Below are positions 60,876 to 64,000 of a stretch of 64,000 nt of DNA, piece by piece (position 1 is the first letter of the stretch; every line of letters starts with the position of its first letter). The notes beneath the pieces are model-generated. The model saw only the letters and a program-made list of their open reading frames with translations, did no database searches and had not been told where the DNA came from. The translations under genes were made by a program, and so were the position numbers. The stretch comes from Candidatus Viadribacter manganicus (GTDB lineage Bacteria; Pseudomonadota; Alphaproteobacteria; Caulobacterales; Aquidulcibacteraceae), in contig NZ_CP013244.1 of the NCBI RefSeq assembly GCF_001679665.1, positions 1,682,980-1,746,979 on the forward strand. Direction: 5' to 3'.

Positions 60876-62981
60876 ATGAGACTTTCAGACAAATACCGCC
60901 CCCGTACGTTCGAAGACCTAGTGGGCCAAGACGACGTGGCCTCAACGCTGGGCGCGCTGGTGAAGCGTGACGAGCCCGCACCGATTCTGCTGTCGGGACC
61001 GTGGGGCACGGGCAAGACGTCTGCGGCTTTGGTGTACGCGCAGGCTCGCAATTGTGAGGCGCTAACCCCGTCCGGCTCACCTTGCCGGTCGTGTGTCCCC
61101 TGTCTGGCTTTCGAGAGCGATGAACGCACGTGGTTCTTTGCCGAAGTGGACGCGGCGCGCCACGGGCAGCGGGAGCACGGCGCATACCTGAATGAACTGG
61201 CGCGCACGAGTTCGATGTACAACGTCCGCCAACGCATGGTGGTGGTCAACGAGATCCATTGCGCCACGCCGAGCTGGGAAGAGACATTGCTGGGGTTGTT
61301 TGAAGCGCCCGGTGTCGCCGCGTTTGTGTTGACGACGACGGAACCGCATCGCGTGTCCGGACCATTGCGCTCGCGGTGCACACATGTCCGCACGCGCCTG
61401 TTGACGAACGGCGAGTTGGTGACGTTCGGGCGGAATGTGTGCGACGCCGAGCGCATCGCGTTTGAACCCGAGGCGCTGGCGTTGGTGGCGGCGGCGTCCG
61501 GCGGGCACGTGCGCGATTTTGTGATGGAATTGGAGCGGTTGAGCGCCGACGGCAGTGCGTTGACGCTCACGGCCGCCGCGGCGGGATTGTCCTTGGATTG
61601 GCCGGACACGGCGCTGCGCGTGGTGACGGCGTTGGCGCGCGGGAAGTACGACGCGGCGAAGGTGTTGGTGCGCGACTGGACCGCCTCCCCGCCCGAGAAG
61701 GCGCGCGCGTTGCGCGATGCGTACGTGTTTGTGGCGCATGTTTGCTTTGGCCCAACGCGCGCGTGCCCGGAGGCGACGGTGGCGTTTCGGTTGGCGACGC
61801 AGGCCGTTGTGGATGAAGCGGGGGCGGCGTTGGCCGCGTGTCCTGGCGGGTGCGGCGTGCCGCCGTTTTCGTTCGCGCTGGCGCTGGCCGAACAGTGGGG
61901 GCGCGCCGCGCCGCATCTGCACGATGAAGGTGATCTCGATGTCGAGCTGACGCGCGTGGCGCACGGCGTAACGCCGACGGACTTGTTGTTGCCGCCAATG
62001 ACGATCACGCCGGTGTCCGCGCCGCCGCTGTCGCAGCGCCGCACCACGGTGCGCGCGGCCGTCGCGCATGCGCCGCGTGTGGCCCCGCGGGCGGCGTATC
62101 TGACGAAGGCGGATGTGCGTGGCGAGTACCGCGCCGCGACGTTGCTGCCGCAGATGTACGGGGCGTGGTTCAACACGCGGCTGGTGGTGCGCTGGGCCGA
62201 TTATGGCGTGACGGAATGGAAGGACGTAGACGAACGGGAGGGCGTGACCACGCGGTTTTCCGCGTTGACCCATGAACTCGGCATGCGCGTGCGCGATCGG
62301 GTGGGCGACCCGGCGTTTCGGCTACATTGGCTCGTGCAGCATGAAGTGACGGCGCGCGGGTACGAGAGCTGGCTGCTGCTGAGTTTGCCAGTCGACGAAC
62401 GGGAGGCCGCGCGCGCGTGGGTGGCGGCGCATTTGCCGTGGGCCGCCGGCGTGTTGGTCAACACGTTGGGTGTGGATGTGTGGCGCGCGCCGAATGTGAC
62501 GGGGCGCGCGCATGTAGTGCATTGGTCGTTGGTGCGCGAGTTGTGGCGCGCGGTGGACCCGGCCTTGCGCGATGTCGATGAAGCAGGGCGACGCACCCCA
62601 CTGCGCACGGTGTTGGGTGTGCCGGTGCAGGGGCCGCGCGCGGCGGGCGTGTTGCCGGACGGCGCGCGCCGGTGGTCAACGTCCCAAACGTTGGGGTCGC
62701 GTGTGTGGGCGGCGGCGGCGCATGACGAACGCTTCGGGTTCGTGTCGCCGGTAGGGTTGCGCGTGTGGCGCGCGGTGGACACGGGGTGGGAAGCCGATGA
62801 ATGGGGCTATCGGCGGGATGAAGCGGCGCGGCGCGCGGCCGTCATTGCCGGGATCACCGCGCAGTTTCCGCCCGGCCAGTCGGCGCTGACAGATCTGACG
62901 CGCGAGAAGAAAATCCGCGCGTTTAACGACAGTCTGCCGTTTGATCCGATGAAGCGGCCGCGCTCACGTCCGTTGTGGTGA
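60876..62981 (+). CDS. Element-borne DnaX-like clamp loader with large unknown C-terminal region
   Basis: A 701-residue protein. The first 250 residues are a clamp-loader AAA+ module as in DnaX: MRLSDKYRPRTFEDLVGQDD, Walker A GPWGTGKT (41-48), zinc knuckle Cys60/70/73/76, Walker B-like VVVNEIH (122-128) with Asn in place of the first Asp, and the arginine-finger SRC motif (PLRSRCTH, 164-171). The remaining 450 residues are unassigned; parts have strand-rich blocks such as FRLHWLVQHEVTARG. DnaX normally occurs once per chromosome, in a complex with polymerase III. A second copy on a mobile island suggests its own replication machinery. Start set by GGAG nine bases before ATG 60876. Confidence 0.78.
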   Translation: MRLSDKYRPRTFEDLVGQDDVASTLGALVKRDEPAPILLSGPWGTGKTSAALVYAQARNCEALTPSGSPCRSCVPCLAFESDERTWFFAEVDAARHGQREHGAYLNELARTSSMYNVRQRMVVVNEIHCATPSWEETLLGLFEAPGVAAFVLTTTEPHRVSGPLRSRCTHVRTRLLTNGELVTFGRNVCDAERIAFEPEALALVAAASGGHVRDFVMELERLSADGSALTLTAAAAGLSLDWPDTALRVVTALARGKYDAAKVLVRDWTASPPEKARALRDAYVFVAHVCFGPTRACPEATVAFRLATQAVVDEAGAALAACPGGCGVPPFSFALALAEQWGRAAPHLHDEGDLDVELTRVAHGVTPTDLLLPPMTITPVSAPPLSQRRTTVRAAVAHAPRVAPRAAYLTKADVRGEYRAATLLPQMYGAWFNTRLVVRWADYGVTEWKDVDEREGVTTRFSALTHELGMRVRDRVGDPAFRLHWLVQHEVTARGYESWLLLSLPVDEREAARAWVAAHLPWAAGVLVNTLGVDVWRAPNVTGRAHVVHWSLVRELWRAVDPALRDVDEAGRRTPLRTVLGVPVQGPRAAGVLPDGARRWSTSQTLGSRVWAAAAHDERFGFVSPVGLRVWRAVDTGWEADEWGYRRDEAARRAAVIAGITAQFPPGQSALTDLTREKKIRAFNDSLPFDPMKRPRSRPLW

Positions 62982-62991
62982 TGCACAGAAT

Positions 62992-63026
62992 GGGAGGCGC
63001 GCGCACGAACCCCGCGCCTCCCCTTT
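62992..63026 (+). terminator. Strong intrinsic-terminator-like hairpin
   Basis: GGGAGGCGCG (62992-63001) and CGCGCCTCCC (63013-63022) form a ten-base stem followed by CTTT. It is eleven bases after the stop of the clamp-loader-like gene. Confidence 0.7.
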
Positions 63027-63052
63027 CGTGATTGGTTCTTCCGGATAAACGC

Positions 63053-63178
63053 AGGAGAGTAGAGATTAGTATTATGGGTAGTGTTGGTAGTGGTGTGGAG
63101 GGGTGGTGGTGTAGGTATTGGTATGGAGGAGGTAGTAGTATTGGGGGTAGTGGTATGGGTATGGAGTATAGAGGGGGT
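63053..63178 (+). other. 126-base stretch with no C on the plus strand
   Basis: From 63053 to 63178 the plus strand contains only G, A and T, in short GGT/GTA/TGG units (for example GGGTAGTGTTGGTAGTGGTG). Neighbouring DNA is about two-thirds GC, with C as frequent as G. Many GG and GGG runs could support G-quadruplexes or R-loops, and an assembly artefact is possible. Confidence 0.8.
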
Positions 63179-63752
63179 CGAGGAAATAATGCGGTTTAAT
63201 CAGCGGAGTCACCACGCACTCGCGACGACTTCGGCCTGATTTTGAAGCGAGTGGTGAGCGATCGCGAGACAGACGCACTGCCGCAGCAAGCAAGTTGAGC
63301 TTTCACGCAAACGAACACACACCACTGAAGGCAGAGCTGCGCGAACTTGCGTTACTCGACGATCTTCAATCCGAGCCGCGTAAGGGTTCAATCGGTTCGG
63401 GCCAATTCGCCAAACTCCGCGACAACGGGATTGTGGTCGCTCAGCGAATTCCATGCGGAGCCGGAGACAACACTGCATGCGCGCTGATGCTCGCGCCAAG
63501 AAACCGGGACGGAAGGGCCGTCGCATTGATATGGAAACGTCGGTTCCTTAGCGTCGGCTCACCTACCGGATTTGCGCGGTCTTTGGGTTGTGCAGCGCCA
63601 ATGCTCAAACCACCGCTCTTGAGGGCGCTCCGGATCCGTCAGCGCTCGGTGCCCTCCCGCAACGCGAGTACCTCTATCTTCGGAACGAGAAGCTATGCGC
63701 GCTCGTTTGAAACCGATCCGCAACCGCTAAGAGCGGGACGGGTTCAATTCCT
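63179..63752. other. Region without a supported gene before the exonuclease
   Basis: A plus-strand frame stays open from about 63295 but has no good start codon or ribosome binding site and overlaps the exonuclease gene. I see no tRNA, repeat or family-level similarity. Confidence 0.4.
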
Positions 63753-64000
63753 TCACGCGATGGCTGCCCGCCTGTCGAGGCTTCTGGCCTCCATCCAATT
63801 CCAAACCGCTCTCGTGGCAAGCGCATCCGCAAGAGCACGGTGCGCAACGCCTTCCCACTCATATCCGACATGTTCGGCGGCGACGGTCAATTTGTGCCAT
63901 TTGAAATCCCCGAACCGCGGGTTCCTGACGCCTCGCGCACGTGCAAAGCGTAGCATCGCGCAGTCAATTGCGGCAGCGCTCCTCAGTCGATCCGGAAAGA
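63753..64000 (-). CDS. DnaQ-like DEDD 3'-5' exonuclease, C-terminal part
   Basis: The gene runs off the right edge of the window, so only the last 82 residues are seen. They contain the final catalytic block of DEDD exonucleases: KWHKLTVAAEHVGYEWEG followed by HRALADALATRAVW, in which His and Asp are the third and fourth acidic/His positions of the ExoIII motif. Chromosomal or phage-type proofreading-like exonucleases match this. The stop is at 63753-63755. Being next to a clamp-loader-like gene it may belong to the same replication set. Confidence 0.72.
   Translation of the reverse strand, partial: FPDRLRSAAAIDCAMLRFARARGVRNPRFGDFKWHKLTVAAEHVGYEWEGVAHRALADALATRAVWNWMEARSLDRRAAIA

Noticed and set aside
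61077..62273. Minus-strand open frame inside the clamp-loader-like gene
   Set aside because: Arg/His-rich shadow frame produced by the high GC third positions of the plus-strand gene.
63072..63293. 73-residue minus-strand frame rich in Tyr, His, Pro and Thr
   Set aside because: It is only the translation of the C-free stretch and has no start signal or family similarity.
63295..64000. Plus-strand frame open to the end of the window
   Set aside because: It has only a TTG start with no ribosome binding site, and overlaps the better-supported exonuclease on the other strand.

Overview
The window looks like a chromosomal segment of a high-GC alphaproteobacterium. The evidence is a fused NarK1-NarK2 transporter with a NarR-like regulator beside narGH, a SAM-II-type riboswitch ahead of metX/metB, and dense operons whose genes overlap by ATGA or GTGA. 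A Caulobacterales/Hyphomonadaceae-type organism is a guess, not a proof.

Bases 1-20781 hold an anaerobic nitrate respiration region. narH, narG and narK run leftwards (narJ and narI would lie outside the window). A cysteine-poor Crp/Fnr regulator diverges from them and leads into a nearly gapless molybdenum cofactor operon (mobA, moaA, moaD, a TSUP permease, moaE, moaB, moaC, moeA) that makes the cofactor NarG needs. hemN, nnrS, a thiamine-diphosphate enzyme and a D-lactate/glycolate-type FAD oxidase follow. Palindromes of the TTGA-N6-TCAA (Fnr-family) type sit ahead of narR/narK, hemN, and a divergent pair made of a 72-residue protein and an AhpD-like protein.

Bases 21121-23742 are a small foreign block: a rolling-circle (HUH) replication-type protein, an unknown protein and an AlpA-like regulator, abutting the 3' end of tRNA-Ser(CGA). 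Bases 24084-30736 hold a formylglycine-generating enzyme-like lipoprotein, a TetR regulator with haloalkane dehalogenase, a metallo-beta-lactamase-fold hydrolase, a sulfatase and accessory proteins. Bases 30930-39845 are one long catabolic operon best explained as a 2-aminobenzoyl-CoA (anthranilate) pathway, ending in an arylformamidase-like hydrolase that hints at tryptophan/kynurenine as a source. Bases 39842-42868 hold a small membrane protein and the methionine genes metB and metX under a SAM-II-type riboswitch.

A 32-base tRNA 3' end at 42963-42994 with no 5' half marks the probable left edge of a genomic island that runs past the right end of the window. It contains a membrane TPR protein, a tyrosine integrase with an AlpA-like gene, a superinfection-immunity-like membrane protein, an XRE repressor, a putative restriction endonuclease, a frameshifted IS110-family element, and a defence-like block: an HsdR_N-type nuclease fused to a P-loop NTPase, a nucleotidyltransferase, and an AAA ATPase fused to a TOPRIM/DUF4435-like domain. 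Further right come an ArdC-type antirestriction protein with four small genes, an element-borne DnaX-like clamp loader with a long unknown C-terminal region, and a striking 126-base stretch with no C on the plus strand. The window ends inside a DnaQ-like exonuclease gene.
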